Assembly (NCBI RefSeq): GCF_003008535.1
Contig: NZ_CP027666.1
Location: 1,178,001 to 1,242,000 of the forward strand
Direction: 5' to 3'
Origin: Ottowia oryzae
GTDB taxonomy: Bacteria; Pseudomonadota; Gammaproteobacteria; Burkholderiales; Burkholderiaceae_C
Length of the DNA stretch: 64,000 bases
Each line of letters starts with the position of its first letter. The stretch's first letter is position 1. The position numbers were made by a program, and so were the translations under genes. Shown one piece after another: positions 50,108 through 59,183 of the stretch. Below the pieces are notes generated by a model. It did no database searches, was not told the DNA's origin, and saw only the letters and a list, made by a program, of their open reading frames with translations.

Positions 50108-51160
50108 ATGAATATGAAAAACATCCTGGCGGGTTGGCTCGTGCCATTCGCTGTGCTTGGCGCTGCCACAGCGGTGCAAGCGCAAACCGTCACGTCGCAA
50201 ATTAGTGGGTCCTTTCCCAATTTTTCTTGGCCTGAATGGGACCAAGCCCAGTCCGGCCAAATGAGCATCAATACCGACCCCAGCAGCCCGGGGTCGATTT
50301 ATGGCTGCTGGACGGGCATGTTGCTGAACCAATATCCCGGCTACGCGCAGAGCGGACCTTGGTTCGCCACGTGGAACATGACCGTGCCTTCCGCCGGCCT
50401 GTACATGCTGGAGATGGAATATGCGATGGATGCCAGCAGCTTGCGCCCCGGCGATGTGTCGGTGAATGGTGCGCTGCAAGCATCCAACGCGCTGGGCGCG
50501 GCCACGGGCGGCTGGTGCGCGTCAAACCTGGCGTGGTCGCCCCTGGGCGCGGTGTCGCTGAATGCGGGCTCCAACGCCATTCGGTGGCAGCGCGCCAGCG
50601 GCCTGTACACGCCCCACTTTCACGGCATTCGGCTGTCCAAGATGGAGCCGCCCGTGCTCAGCAAATCGCTGAACCCGGCCAGCGCGCCGCTGGGCAGCGG
50701 CACGGCCACCAGCCGCCTGACGCTGACTTTGGCCAACCCCGGCAACGCCGCCGGCGGTTACGTGGGGCCGCTGACCACCACCGCAGCCCTGGTCGATACG
50801 CTGCCTGCCGGGATGACGGTGGCCAGCACGCCCAATGTGGCATCTACCTGCGTGGGCAGCGTCACGGCGACCAGCGGCGCATCCACCGTCACCCTGGCCA
50901 GCGGCGCCACGCTGCCCGCTGCCATCGGCTGCACCATCGCGCTGGACGTGCAGATCGACACCAGCGTGGCGCAGGTACTGACCAACACCCTGCCTGCCGG
51001 CGCCCTGGCCACCAACGGCGGCGCCAACGTGGCTGCGGGCAGCGCCACGTTCACCGTGGTGGCGCCCGTGCCAACCGTGGGGCAACTGGCGCTGAGCCTG
51101 CTTTCGCTGGGGCTGGGCGCCTTGGCGGTGCTGGGGCTCAAGCGCGCCCGCGCGCAGTAA
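50108..51160 (+). CDS. Exported protein with IPTL-CTERM-like tail
   Basis: 350 codons from ATG 50108; ATG 50114 is equally possible. A signal peptide ends at VQAQ. Residues 30-190 are a beta-rich domain. It contains paired cysteines (SIYGCWTGM, GGWCASN) and may be carbohydrate-binding. Then comes a DUF11/conserved-repeat-like module (LTLTLANPGNAAGG, VDTLPAGMTVASTPNVAS). The tail PVPTVGQLALSLLSLGLGAL plus AVLGLKRARAQ is close to the IPTL-CTERM consensus. It follows the first IPTL-like gene and is probably sorted by the same system. Confidence 0.75.
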   Translation: MNMKNILAGWLVPFAVLGAATAVQAQTVTSQISGSFPNFSWPEWDQAQSGQMSINTDPSSPGSIYGCWTGMLLNQYPGYAQSGPWFATWNMTVPSAGLYMLEMEYAMDASSLRPGDVSVNGALQASNALGAATGGWCASNLAWSPLGAVSLNAGSNAIRWQRASGLYTPHFHGIRLSKMEPPVLSKSLNPASAPLGSGTATSRLTLTLANPGNAAGGYVGPLTTTAALVDTLPAGMTVASTPNVASTCVGSVTATSGASTVTLASGATLPAAIGCTIALDVQIDTSVAQVLTNTLPAGALATNGGANVAAGSATFTVVAPVPTVGQLALSLLSLGLGALAVLGLKRARAQ

Positions 51161-51339
51161 AGCGGCGTCGGCAGGCGTGGGCAGGCGTCGGCCGCCCACG
51201 TTGCCAGCGCACCGCCGCGCCCACACGCGGCGCAGGTCGCCCAGAATCGCCATGCGCCCCCTGCTGCGTAAGATCGGGCCATGACCAGTTTGACCGCCGC
51301 CGCGCCGCACGGGCTCGGCTTCACCCGGCGCCGCCCATC

Positions 51340-52089
51340 ATGACCGCCGCCACCCCGCCCACGCTCCAGCCCGGAGATGCCGAAGGCCAGCGCCTGTCCA
51401 AAGTGGTGGCGGTGCTGGTGCCGTGCTCGCGCCGCGAGGCCGAGCAGTACATCACCGAAGGGCGCGTGCGGGTGGACGGCCAGCGGGTGGACGTGCCGCA
51501 GGCCCGCGTGACCCCCGCGCAGCAAGTGCAGGTGGATGCGGCCGCGCGGCTGCAGCCGGTCGAGGCGGCCACGTTTCTGCTCAACAAGCCCGCCGGCGTG
51601 GGGCTGGACGACGCCCTGGCGCTGCTGGACGAAGCCACGCGCTGGCCGGGTGATGCGTCTGGCGTGCAGCGCAACAGCACGCACCTGCGCGGCTTGCGGC
51701 CTTTGATGGCCTTGCCCGCCGCGGCCAGCGGGCTGTGCGTGTTCAGCCAGGCGCCGCACATCACGCGCAAGCTGACCGTAGACGCCGACTGGCTGGAGCA
51801 GGAATGGCTGGTCGACGTAACGGGCGATATCGCGCCCGGCGGTCTGGCGCGCCTCAAGCACGGGCTGGTGCGCCACGACCAGGCGCTGCCGCCCGCGCAC
51901 GTCAGCTGGCAGAGCGAGGCGCGCCTGCGCTTTGCCGAGAAGGGCATCGCGCCGCCCGTGCTGGCCTGGATGTGCGCGCAGGTGGGGCTGCAAGCGGTGG
52001 CGCTGCGCCGCCTGCGCATCGGGCGCGTCGGCCTGGCGGGCTTGCCGCTGGGGCAGTGGCGCTACCTGCCGATGGGCGAGCGCTTTTAA
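51340..52089 (+). CDS. RluF/RsuA-like pseudouridine synthase homologue lacking the catalytic Asp
   Basis: 249 codons from ATG 51340. The N-terminal S4 RNA-binding domain is good (RLSKVVAVLVPCSRREAEQY, then EGRVRVDGQRVDVP). The catalytic domain begins with LLNKPAGV. Where active enzymes have the GRLDxxSxGLL box, this one reads MALPAAASGLCVF, so the Arg and the catalytic Asp are replaced by Ala and Pro. The conserved Tyr of the KEYxV strand is Trp (EQEWLVDV). It should still bind RNA but should not make pseudouridine. It is followed after 14 bases by arfB. Confidence 0.8.
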   Translation: MTAATPPTLQPGDAEGQRLSKVVAVLVPCSRREAEQYITEGRVRVDGQRVDVPQARVTPAQQVQVDAAARLQPVEAATFLLNKPAGVGLDDALALLDEATRWPGDASGVQRNSTHLRGLRPLMALPAAASGLCVFSQAPHITRKLTVDADWLEQEWLVDVTGDIAPGGLARLKHGLVRHDQALPPAHVSWQSEARLRFAEKGIAPPVLAWMCAQVGLQAVALRRLRIGRVGLAGLPLGQWRYLPMGERF

Positions 52090-52103
52090 CAGGGCGGCAA
52101 GGC

Positions 52104-52502
52104 ATGGCGGCCGAGGTGCGCGAGGACGAAGTCGAATTCACCGCCATGCGCGCGCAAGGGCCGGGCGGGCAGAACGTGAACAAGGTGTCGAACGCGGTGC
52201 ACCTGCGTTTTGACATTGCGGCCTCGTCCTTGCCAGCGGCGGTGAAAGAGCGGCTGTTGGCGCTGCCCGGGCGCCGCGTCACCAAGGAAGGCGTGCTGGT
52301 GCTGAAGGCTCAAACCTCGCGCAGCCTGGAGCAAAACCGCGCCCTGGCGCTGGAACGCCTGCAGGCCATCGTGACGGAAGCGGCGCACGTGCCCGAAGTG
52401 CGCCGCGCGACCAAGCCCACCTACGGATCAAAGCAGCGGCGGCTGGAGGGCAAATCCATCCGCGCGCAAGTCAAGGCCATGCGCCGCAAGCCTGATGTGT
52501 GA
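52104..52502 (+). CDS. arfB: Alternative ribosome-rescue factor ArfB (YaeJ)
   Basis: 132 codons from ATG 52104, with AGGGCGG upstream. The GGQ motif lies in GPGGQNVNKVSNAVHLRF, and a basic C-terminal tail (KQRRLEGKSIRAQVKAMRRK) enters the mRNA channel of stalled ribosomes. ArfB hydrolyses peptidyl-tRNA on non-stop ribosomes. Length and motifs are normal. It is co-directional with the pseudouridine synthase homologue. Confidence 0.95.
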   Translation: MAAEVREDEVEFTAMRAQGPGGQNVNKVSNAVHLRFDIAASSLPAAVKERLLALPGRRVTKEGVLVLKAQTSRSLEQNRALALERLQAIVTEAAHVPEVRRATKPTYGSKQRRLEGKSIRAQVKAMRRKPDV

Positions 52503-52548
52503 GTGGCAGGGCGGCCAGCGCTTTCAGATCATCGTGTCTGAGAGAAAA

Positions 52549-52604
52549 GGCCGCTGGCGCAGGTGGAGCCAGCGCTGGAAGCTATCAAAATAATAGTTTC
52601 TGGC
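52549..52604. repeat. Dispersed repeat copy between arfB and queA
   Basis: CGCTGGCGCAGG, then GCCAGCGCTGGAAGCTATCA and AAATAATAG. It lies between convergent genes and may end both transcripts. Confidence 0.6.
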
Positions 52605-52617
52605 GCTGCGCCCGCGC

Positions 52618-53685
52618 TCAAGCCTGCGCCGCGCGCTCCAGCCACATCGCGTCGCCGTAGCTGAAAAAGCGGTAGCGCTGGGCGATGGCGTGGCGGTACA
52701 GCGCCATGATGTGCGCGTGCCCCGCCAGCGCGCTGACCAGCATCATCAGCGTGCTGCGCGGCAGGTGGAAGTTGGTGATCAGCGCATCCACCACCTGAAA
52801 GCGAAACCCCGGCGTGATGAAGATGTTGGTGTCGCCCTCGGCCTGGCCGGAGGCGGCCCAGCTTTCCAGCGTGCGCACGCTGGTCGTGCCCACGGCCACC
52901 ACGCGCCCACCGCGCGCGCGGCAGGCGGCGATGGCGGCCTGCGTTTCGGGCGGCACGCGGTAGCGCTCGAAGTGCATCACGTGCTGGTCGATCGCCTCGG
53001 TCTTCACGGGCTGGAAGGTGCCCGCGCCCACGTGCAGCGTGACGGCGGCGCGCTGCACGCCGCGCGCGTCCAGCGCGGCCAGCAGCGCCTCGTCAAAGTG
53101 CAGCGCGGCCGTGGGCGCGGCCACGGCGCCGGGGTGCTTGGCAAACACGGTCTGGTAGCGCGCCTGGTCTTCGCGGCGGGCGGGCGTGTCGCCGGTGGCC
53201 GCGTCGCCCGCCTGCGCGCGCTCGATGTAGGGCGGCAGTGGCACGTGGCCGTGCAGCGCCATCAGTTCGTACGCGTCGCCCGAAAAACGCAGGTGGAAAA
53301 GCGGGCCGTCGGCGTTCGGCCAGCGGCCCAGCAGCTCGGCCTCAAACCCGCCGGCCATGCGCAGGCGCGCGCCGGGCAGGGGCTTTTTGCTGACCTTCAT
53401 GTGCGCGGCCACGGTGCCGTCGGCCAACACGCGCTCGACCAGCAGCTCCAGCTTGCCGCCGCTGGGCTTTTCGCCAAACAGGCGGGCGTTGACGACTTGC
53501 GTGTCGTTGAAGACCAGCAGGTCGCCCGTGTTCAGCAGCGCGGGCAGGTCGCGGAACACGCGGTCCACCGGCTGCGGGCCGCTGCCGTGCAGCAGGCGCG
53601 AGGCGCTGCGCTCGGCCGCGGGGTGCTGGGCGATCAGTTCGGGGGGCAGGGCGAAGTCGAAATCGCTGGTGGTGAAGTGCGTCAT
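52618..53685 (-). CDS. queA: S-adenosylmethionine:tRNA ribosyltransferase-isomerase (QueA)
   Basis: 355 codons from ATG 53685. It transfers and isomerises the ribosyl part of SAM onto preQ1-tRNA to give epoxyqueuosine. Signatures: FALPPELIAQHPAAERSASR near the start, FNDTQVVNARLFGEKPSGGK, HVGAGTFQPVKTE, and VVAVGTTSVRTLES. The usual C-terminal FYSYGDAMWL-like end is present as FFSYGDAMWLE. The pathway partner tgt is 7 kb away in the same orientation. Confidence 0.97.
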   Translation of the reverse strand: MTHFTTSDFDFALPPELIAQHPAAERSASRLLHGSGPQPVDRVFRDLPALLNTGDLLVFNDTQVVNARLFGEKPSGGKLELLVERVLADGTVAAHMKVSKKPLPGARLRMAGGFEAELLGRWPNADGPLFHLRFSGDAYELMALHGHVPLPPYIERAQAGDAATGDTPARREDQARYQTVFAKHPGAVAAPTAALHFDEALLAALDARGVQRAAVTLHVGAGTFQPVKTEAIDQHVMHFERYRVPPETQAAIAACRARGGRVVAVGTTSVRTLESWAASGQAEGDTNIFITPGFRFQVVDALITNFHLPRSTLMMLVSALAGHAHIMALYRHAIAQRYRFFSYGDAMWLERAAQA

Positions 53686-53817
53686 GGTGCTTGAGGGCCG
53701 GACAGGCCCGTGCCAAGTGAAGGTGTGAAAGGGAATGTGTGACGAAGAAGCCCCGGCGGTGCGCGCACCAAAGCGTGCGGGCGCGGGGCCGCTGGCGCGT
53801 CGGGGCAAAATTGTCCC

Positions 53818-56073
53818 ATGCCTGAATCGGTGGACGACGCTACCCCCCAGCCGCCGCGCGCGGATGGCCAGGGCGCGCCCGCCGCGCGCAAGGCCCGCGC
53901 CGGGCGGCGCGGCAAGGCGGCGGCAGTCAGCGAACCCAAGGCCGCGAGCGGCGCGCCCACGCCGGCCCAGCGGGCGCTGCGTAAACTGGGCCTGACGCGC
54001 CCGATCGACCTGGCGCTGCACCTGCCGCTGCGCTATGAGGACGAGACGCGCATCGTCACGCTGGCCAGCGCCTACGACGGGCAACTGGCGCAGATCGAGG
54101 GCGAGGTGACCGACCAGGAAATCACCTACCGCCCGCGCCGCCAGCTGCTGGTGAAGGTGAACGACGGCACCGACAGCTGCGTGCTGCGCTTTTTCAACTT
54201 CTACCCGTCGCAGCAAAAGCAGATGGCGGTGGGCACGCGCATCCGCGCGCGGGGCGAACTGCGCGGCGGTTTTGCCGGCTGGACGATGATGCACCCCACC
54301 GTGCGCGCGGCCGGCGGCGCACTGCCCGACGCGCTGACGCCCGTGTACCCCACGGTGGCGCAGCTGCCCCAGCCCTATCTGCGCAAGGCCGTGCTGGCGG
54401 GGTTGGCGCGGGCCGATGTGTCGGAAACCATTCCCGCGCAGGTCTTAAGTGAAATTGGCCGTCAGCGCTTGTGGAGCCTGCGCGAGGCGCTATCGTTTTT
54501 GCATCACCCGGCGCCCGACGTATCGCTGGCGCAGCTGGAAGACCACACGCACCCTGCCTGGCAGCGCCTGAAGGCGGAGGAGCTGCTGGCCCAGCAACTG
54601 TCGCAGCACCAAGCCCGCCGCGCGCGCCACCGCCTGCGTGCGCCTGTGCTGCGCGCGCAGCCCGGCGGCCTGCATGAGCAGCTGCTGGCGGCCATCCCCT
54701 TCCAGCTGACCGGGGCGCAGCGCCGCGTGGGCGAAGAGATCGCGCACGACCTGGCCCGCCAGCAGCCCATGCACCGCCTGCTGCAAGGCGACGTGGGCAG
54801 CGGCAAGACGGTGGTGGCGGCGTTGGCGGCGTGCATCGCCATCGACGCGGGCTGGCAATGCGCGCTGATGGCGCCCACCGAAATCCTGGCCGAGCAGCAC
54901 TTTGCCAAGCTGGTCGATTGGCTGGCGCCGCTGCTGGCCGCGCGCGGCCAGCGGGTGGCGTGGCTGACGGGCAGCCAGAAAAAGAAGGCGCGCGGCGAGA
55001 TGCTGGCGCTGATCGACAGCGGCGAAGCGGCGCTGGTGATCGGCACGCACGCTGTCATTCAAGAGCAGGTGAAATTCCGCCGACTGGGCCTGGCCATCAT
55101 CGACGAGCAGCACCGTTTTGGCGTGGAACAAAGGCTGGCCCTGCGCAAGAAGCTATCGGAAAGTGAGCAAGACGGCCACGGCACGGCGCCGGCCATCGCG
55201 CAAGAGCCGCACCTGCTGATGATGAGCGCCACCCCCATCCCGCGCACGCTGGCGATGAGCTACTACGCCGACCTGGACGTGTCCACGCTGGACGAGCTGC
55301 CGCCCGGGCGCACGCCGGTGGTCACCAAGCTGGTCAGTGACGCGCGGCGCGACGAGGTAATCGAGCGCATCCGCGCGCAGATCGCGCAGGGGCGGCAGGT
55401 GTACTGGGTGTGCCCGCTGATCGAGGAAAGCGAGGCGCTGGATTTGACCAACGCCACCGCCACGCACGCCGAACTCAGCGCGGCCTTGAACCCGCCAGCC
55501 GCCCCGCTGGCGCCCGAGGGTGCGCCCGGCGCCCTGGTCGGCCTGCTGCATTCGCGCATGCCACCGGCCGAGAAGAAGGCGGTCATGTCGCTGTTCACCG
55601 CCGGGCAGATGGCCGTGCTGGTCAGCACCACGGTGATCGAGGTGGGCGTGGACGTGCCCAACGCCAGCCTGATGGTGATCGAGCACGCCGAGCGCTTTGG
55701 CCTGAGCCAGCTGCACCAGCTGCGCGGGCGCGTGGGGCGCGGCGCGGCGGCCTCGGCCTGCGTGCTGCTGTATTCGGCGCCCGAGGGTGGGCGCCTGGGT
55801 GAGACCGCGCGCGAGCGTCTGAGGGCCATGGCCGAGACCAGCGACGGCTTCGAGATCGCCCGGCGCGACCTGGAGATCCGCGGCCCGGGCGAATTTCTGG
55901 GCGCGCGCCAAAGCGGGGCGGCGCTGCTGCGCTTTGCCGACCTGGCCGAAGATGCGCCGCTGCTGCAATGGGCCCGCCAGGTTGCCCCGCGCATGCTGGA
56001 CGAGTCTCCTGAGCTGGCGGTGCGCCACATCGGCCGCTGGCTGGGCGGACGGGTGGATTTCTTGAAGGTCTGA
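53818..56073 (+). CDS. recG: ATP-dependent DNA helicase RecG
   Basis: 751 codons. It has an N-terminal Ala/Pro/Arg-rich extension of about 50 residues, then the wedge domain (LALHLPLRYEDETRI). Helicase motifs follow in order: Walker A in LLQGDVGSGKTVVA, MAPTEILAEQH, DEQHRFG (motif II), MSATPIPRTLAM (III), then STTVIEVGVDVPNASLMVIE and QLRGRVGRG (V-VI). RecG remodels stalled forks and branched DNA. oxyR downstream of recG is a usual order in this group. Confidence 0.97.
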   Translation: MPESVDDATPQPPRADGQGAPAARKARAGRRGKAAAVSEPKAASGAPTPAQRALRKLGLTRPIDLALHLPLRYEDETRIVTLASAYDGQLAQIEGEVTDQEITYRPRRQLLVKVNDGTDSCVLRFFNFYPSQQKQMAVGTRIRARGELRGGFAGWTMMHPTVRAAGGALPDALTPVYPTVAQLPQPYLRKAVLAGLARADVSETIPAQVLSEIGRQRLWSLREALSFLHHPAPDVSLAQLEDHTHPAWQRLKAEELLAQQLSQHQARRARHRLRAPVLRAQPGGLHEQLLAAIPFQLTGAQRRVGEEIAHDLARQQPMHRLLQGDVGSGKTVVAALAACIAIDAGWQCALMAPTEILAEQHFAKLVDWLAPLLAARGQRVAWLTGSQKKKARGEMLALIDSGEAALVIGTHAVIQEQVKFRRLGLAIIDEQHRFGVEQRLALRKKLSESEQDGHGTAPAIAQEPHLLMMSATPIPRTLAMSYYADLDVSTLDELPPGRTPVVTKLVSDARRDEVIERIRAQIAQGRQVYWVCPLIEESEALDLTNATATHAELSAALNPPAAPLAPEGAPGALVGLLHSRMPPAEKKAVMSLFTAGQMAVLVSTTVIEVGVDVPNASLMVIEHAERFGLSQLHQLRGRVGRGAAASACVLLYSAPEGGRLGETARERLRAMAETSDGFEIARRDLEIRGPGEFLGARQSGAALLRFADLAEDAPLLQWARQVAPRMLDESPELAVRHIGRWLGGRVDFLKV

Positions 56074-56215
56074 AAGCGCCCCGGACCAGGCCTTGCATGG
56101 CGCGGTCCTGATGGCAAGCGCCTCGGGGACCACCCGCGCCGATCCTTCCGTTAGTATCGATCGGTCACAGGTGCGGCCTTGGGCCATGCAGATCAACGAA
56201 AGGGAGAGGAAATCA

Positions 56216-57133
56216 ATGGACAGGAAGATCAAGGTTCAGCGCGCGGCATTGCGCCTGTGCGTGGCCCTGTGTGTGGCTGGCGCCACCGGCGCATGGGCGC
56301 AGACCGCACCGGTTCCACTGAATGGTCTGGGGGCTGCGCCGCAGAATGGCAGTCTGGCGTCGATCGAGGCCGATTGGAGCGTCGCCGGAGGCGGGCCTTG
56401 GCAGACCATCAACGTAGCGGGCGTTCCGACGTACTACCACTACGACGTGCGGGCGGCGCTGCAGACATGGACCTTCAACAAGCCGGTGGATCTGACTTTC
56501 GAGATTGCCGGCATCAACTGCCCCAACGAGGGCGTTCGGCTGCCGATCGGTGCACGGTGCGAGGTGCCGGCGACCGCATCAGGTATCAGCTGGGATGAAG
56601 CCACCGGCGTACTGCAACACAGCAGGGCAGATACGCCACTCGACGGGGCGGTGCGCACTTCCTGCCGCTTGCACGGGGTGAGTGCGTTGACGATCAACGG
56701 CGCCGGCATGGCGGGCACCGGCTGCAGGCGAGGCCTGGCCGCGCTGAGCGCGGGCATTCCTGAGATCACCAGCGCTGTGCCGCCCGCCACCGGCTCCGTT
56801 GGCGTGGGCTACACCCACACGGTCGCGGCCACCGATTCGGACCCCGATGATGGCGTGGCACTGACCTACAGCGCCACGGGCTTGCCGCCAGGGCTGACGA
56901 TCGACCCGGCATCCGGCGTCATCTCGGGCACGCCGACCTCGCCAGGCACGTACAACGTCACGATCCTGGCGGCCAACGGTCCGGTTGAATCGCTGCCACA
57001 GCAGGTCACCATCGTGATCGCCGCGGCGCCTACTGCGGTGCCGACCATGCAAGTCTGGGGCGTCGGCGTACTCGCACTGGCACTGGGCGCGCTGGGCCTG
57101 CGCCAAACGCGCCGCCGGGGTCTGCGCGGTTGA
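56216..57133 (+). CDS. Exported protein with He_PIG domain and IPTL-CTERM tail
   Basis: 305 codons from ATG 56216, with GGGAGAGG upstream. A signal peptide ends at AWAQ. Residues 30-175 are a beta-rich domain with paired cysteines. Residues 185-270 are a putative Ig (He_PIG) domain (ATGLPPGLTIDPASGVISGT). The tail AVPTMQVWGVGVLALALGAL plus GLRQTRRRGLRG matches the IPTL-CTERM pattern well. It interrupts the recG-oxyR pair, so it is likely an insertion specific to this lineage. Confidence 0.75.
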   Translation: MDRKIKVQRAALRLCVALCVAGATGAWAQTAPVPLNGLGAAPQNGSLASIEADWSVAGGGPWQTINVAGVPTYYHYDVRAALQTWTFNKPVDLTFEIAGINCPNEGVRLPIGARCEVPATASGISWDEATGVLQHSRADTPLDGAVRTSCRLHGVSALTINGAGMAGTGCRRGLAALSAGIPEITSAVPPATGSVGVGYTHTVAATDSDPDDGVALTYSATGLPPGLTIDPASGVISGTPTSPGTYNVTILAANGPVESLPQQVTIVIAAAPTAVPTMQVWGVGVLALALGALGLRQTRRRGLRG

Positions 57134-57243
57134 CACGCACTCCGGGGCCGACGCCATGACGCCGGCCCTGGGCCTGATTGACCAACACGCAGAGTGTGCG
57201 GGCAGCGTGATCTGCCTATGATGGGCGCCATGCAGGACCTGGC

Positions 57244-58227
57244 ATGACCCTGACCGAACTCAAATACATCGTCGCCGTGGCGCGCGAGAAGCACTTCGGC
57301 AAGGCCGCCGAAGCCTGCTTCGTGTCGCAGCCCACCCTGTCCGTGGCGGTAAAGAAGCTGGAAGAAGAGCTGGACGTGAAGCTGTTCGAGCGCAGCGCGG
57401 GCGAAGTGGCCGTCACCCCCCTGGGCGAGCAGATCGTGCGGCAGGCGCAAAGCGTGCTGGAGCAGGCGGCCGAGATCAAGGAAATCGCCCAGCGCGGCAA
57501 AGACCCGCTGGGCGGCCCGCTGCGCCTGGGCGTGATCTACACCGTGGGGCCGTACCTGCTGCCCGACCTGGTGCGCCAGATCATCGAGCGCACGCCGCAG
57601 ATGCCGCTGATGCTGCAGGAAAACTTCACCGTGCGCCTGCTGGAGATGCTGCGCACCGGCGAGATCGACTGCGCCATCCTGGCCGAGCCCTTCCCAGACA
57701 CGGGCCTGGCCATTGCCCCGCTGTACGACGAGCCGTTCGTTGCCGCGCTGCCCAAGAGCCACCCGCTGGCCGGGCAGACGTCGGTCACCAGCGAGCAGCT
57801 CAAGAACGAGACCATGCTGCTGCTGGGCACCGGGCATTGCTTTCGCGACCACGTGCTGGAGGTGTGCCCCGAATTTGCCCGCTACGCCAGCAACGCCGAG
57901 GGCATCCGCAAGAGTTTTGAAGGCTCGTCGCTGGAAACCATCAAGCACATGGTGGCCGCCGGCATGGGCGTGACGCTGGTGCCGCGCCTGTCGGTGCCGC
58001 CCGGCCTGCTGGCGGGCGAAGGTGGCGGCGTGGCCAGCCCGGCGCACAGCGACGAAAGCTTCGTGCGCTACCTGCCCGTGCGCGAGGCCGATGGCCAGGG
58101 CGCCCCACCCGCGCGGCGCGTAGTGCTGGCGTGGCGCCGCAGCTTTACCCGCTACGAGGCCATCGCCGCCTTGCGCAATGCCGTGTACGCCTGCGAACTG
58201 CCGGGCGTGCAGCGCCTGAGCGCATGA
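57244..58227 (+). CDS. oxyR: Hydrogen-peroxide-sensing LysR regulator OxyR
   Basis: 327 codons. The LysR helix-turn-helix is clear (KHFGKAAEACFVSQPTLSVA). The redox pair falls exactly at Cys199 and Cys208 in GTGHCFRDHVLEVCPEF, the E. coli numbering. Peroxide forms a disulphide between them and turns OxyR into an activator of catalase, peroxiredoxin and iron-control genes. The stop overlaps the start of the next gene (ATGA). Confidence 0.97.
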   Translation: MTLTELKYIVAVAREKHFGKAAEACFVSQPTLSVAVKKLEEELDVKLFERSAGEVAVTPLGEQIVRQAQSVLEQAAEIKEIAQRGKDPLGGPLRLGVIYTVGPYLLPDLVRQIIERTPQMPLMLQENFTVRLLEMLRTGEIDCAILAEPFPDTGLAIAPLYDEPFVAALPKSHPLAGQTSVTSEQLKNETMLLLGTGHCFRDHVLEVCPEFARYASNAEGIRKSFEGSSLETIKHMVAAGMGVTLVPRLSVPPGLLAGEGGGVASPAHSDESFVRYLPVREADGQGAPPARRVVLAWRRSFTRYEAIAALRNAVYACELPGVQRLSA

Positions 58228-59117
58228 GGTGGCCTGGCGCATCGCCTTCGCCGCGCCATGCCCTGGGGGCGATTGGGGGGATCTTTTCTTTGTTGCTGCT
58301 GTGCGGCACGCCAGTCTGGGCCGCCGAGGGCGCGGCGGGCGTGGCGCATTCGGTGGTTCGGCTGCAAACCTGGTTCGACCCGGCCGCCCCGTGGGTGCTG
58401 GGCTTGCTGCTGGTGCTGGCTGGCGTATCGGCGCACCGCGCGCGGCGCGCGGCCCCGCGCTGGCCCAGGCCGCGCGTAGGCGGCTGGACCTTGGCGCTGG
58501 CGGCGGTGCTGGGCGTGTCGGCCGCCGCGCTCACCTGGGTGATCGCCCACGGCGGCCACCCGCTGCAGCTGGCCTGGGACCAAGCCGCCGCGGATTGGGG
58601 CGCGGCCTTGCGCGCGCAGGGCTGGCGCGAATCGGCCCAGCGCCTGGGCAACGCCACCGACGTGCTGCCGATGACCGCGCTGGCGGTGCTGGTGGGCGTC
58701 GTTCTGTGGGCGCGCGGCGCCGGCGCGCTGGCTTGGGGCTGGCTGCTGACCACGTCGATCAACAGCCTGTGGATTCGCGTGCTGAAGGGCGCCGTCGCTC
58801 GCCCGCGCCCAGGCACGGCGGCCGAAGTGCTGGTGTCGGGCTTCAGCTTTCCCAGCGGCCACACCTCGGCGGCCGTGCTGGTCTTTGGCCTGCTGTGCTG
58901 GCTGCTGTGCCGTGGCGCCAGCCCCGGCGCGAAGTGGGTGGCCGGGCTGTTTACCGCGCTGGTGGTGGCCACCGTGGGCGCCAGCCGCGTGGTGCTGGGC
59001 GCGCATTACCTGAGCGACGTGGTGGGCGGCCTGCTGTGGGCGGGCGCGCTTCTGGCCTGCGCCACCGTCGCGCTGCGCCCGGTGGTGGCGGGCTACGCCG
59101 ACCCTTATCGGCGCTGA
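58224..59117 (+). CDS. Membrane phosphatase of the PAP2 family
   Basis: 297 codons from ATG 58224, translationally coupled to oxyR. It has a signal or first helix at 17-33 and about six membrane segments. The three PAP2 motifs are present: KGAVARPRPG, then SFPSGHTSAAV, then GASRVVLGAHYLSDVVGG. It dephosphorylates lipid phosphates such as undecaprenyl pyrophosphate or phosphatidic acid in the inner membrane. Confidence 0.9.
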   Translation: MRWPGASPSPRHALGAIGGIFSLLLLCGTPVWAAEGAAGVAHSVVRLQTWFDPAAPWVLGLLLVLAGVSAHRARRAAPRWPRPRVGGWTLALAAVLGVSAAALTWVIAHGGHPLQLAWDQAAADWGAALRAQGWRESAQRLGNATDVLPMTALAVLVGVVLWARGAGALAWGWLLTTSINSLWIRVLKGAVARPRPGTAAEVLVSGFSFPSGHTSAAVLVFGLLCWLLCRGASPGAKWVAGLFTALVVATVGASRVVLGAHYLSDVVGGLLWAGALLACATVALRPVVAGYADPYRR

Positions 59118-59130
59118 TGGTTATGAATGA

Positions 59131-59182
59131 AATGTGCCGCCAGCGCTGGCGTAGCAAGCGCCGCAAGCTATGATTTGTATAG
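59131..59182. repeat. Dispersed repeat copy before ubiA
   Basis: GCCGCCAGCGCTGGCG, then GCAAGCTATGATTTGTATAG. The central GCCAGCGCTGGC is a perfect palindrome. It ends two bases before the ubiA start, so any terminator effect would act on the PAP2 transcript. Confidence 0.55.
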
Positions 59183-59183
59183 T

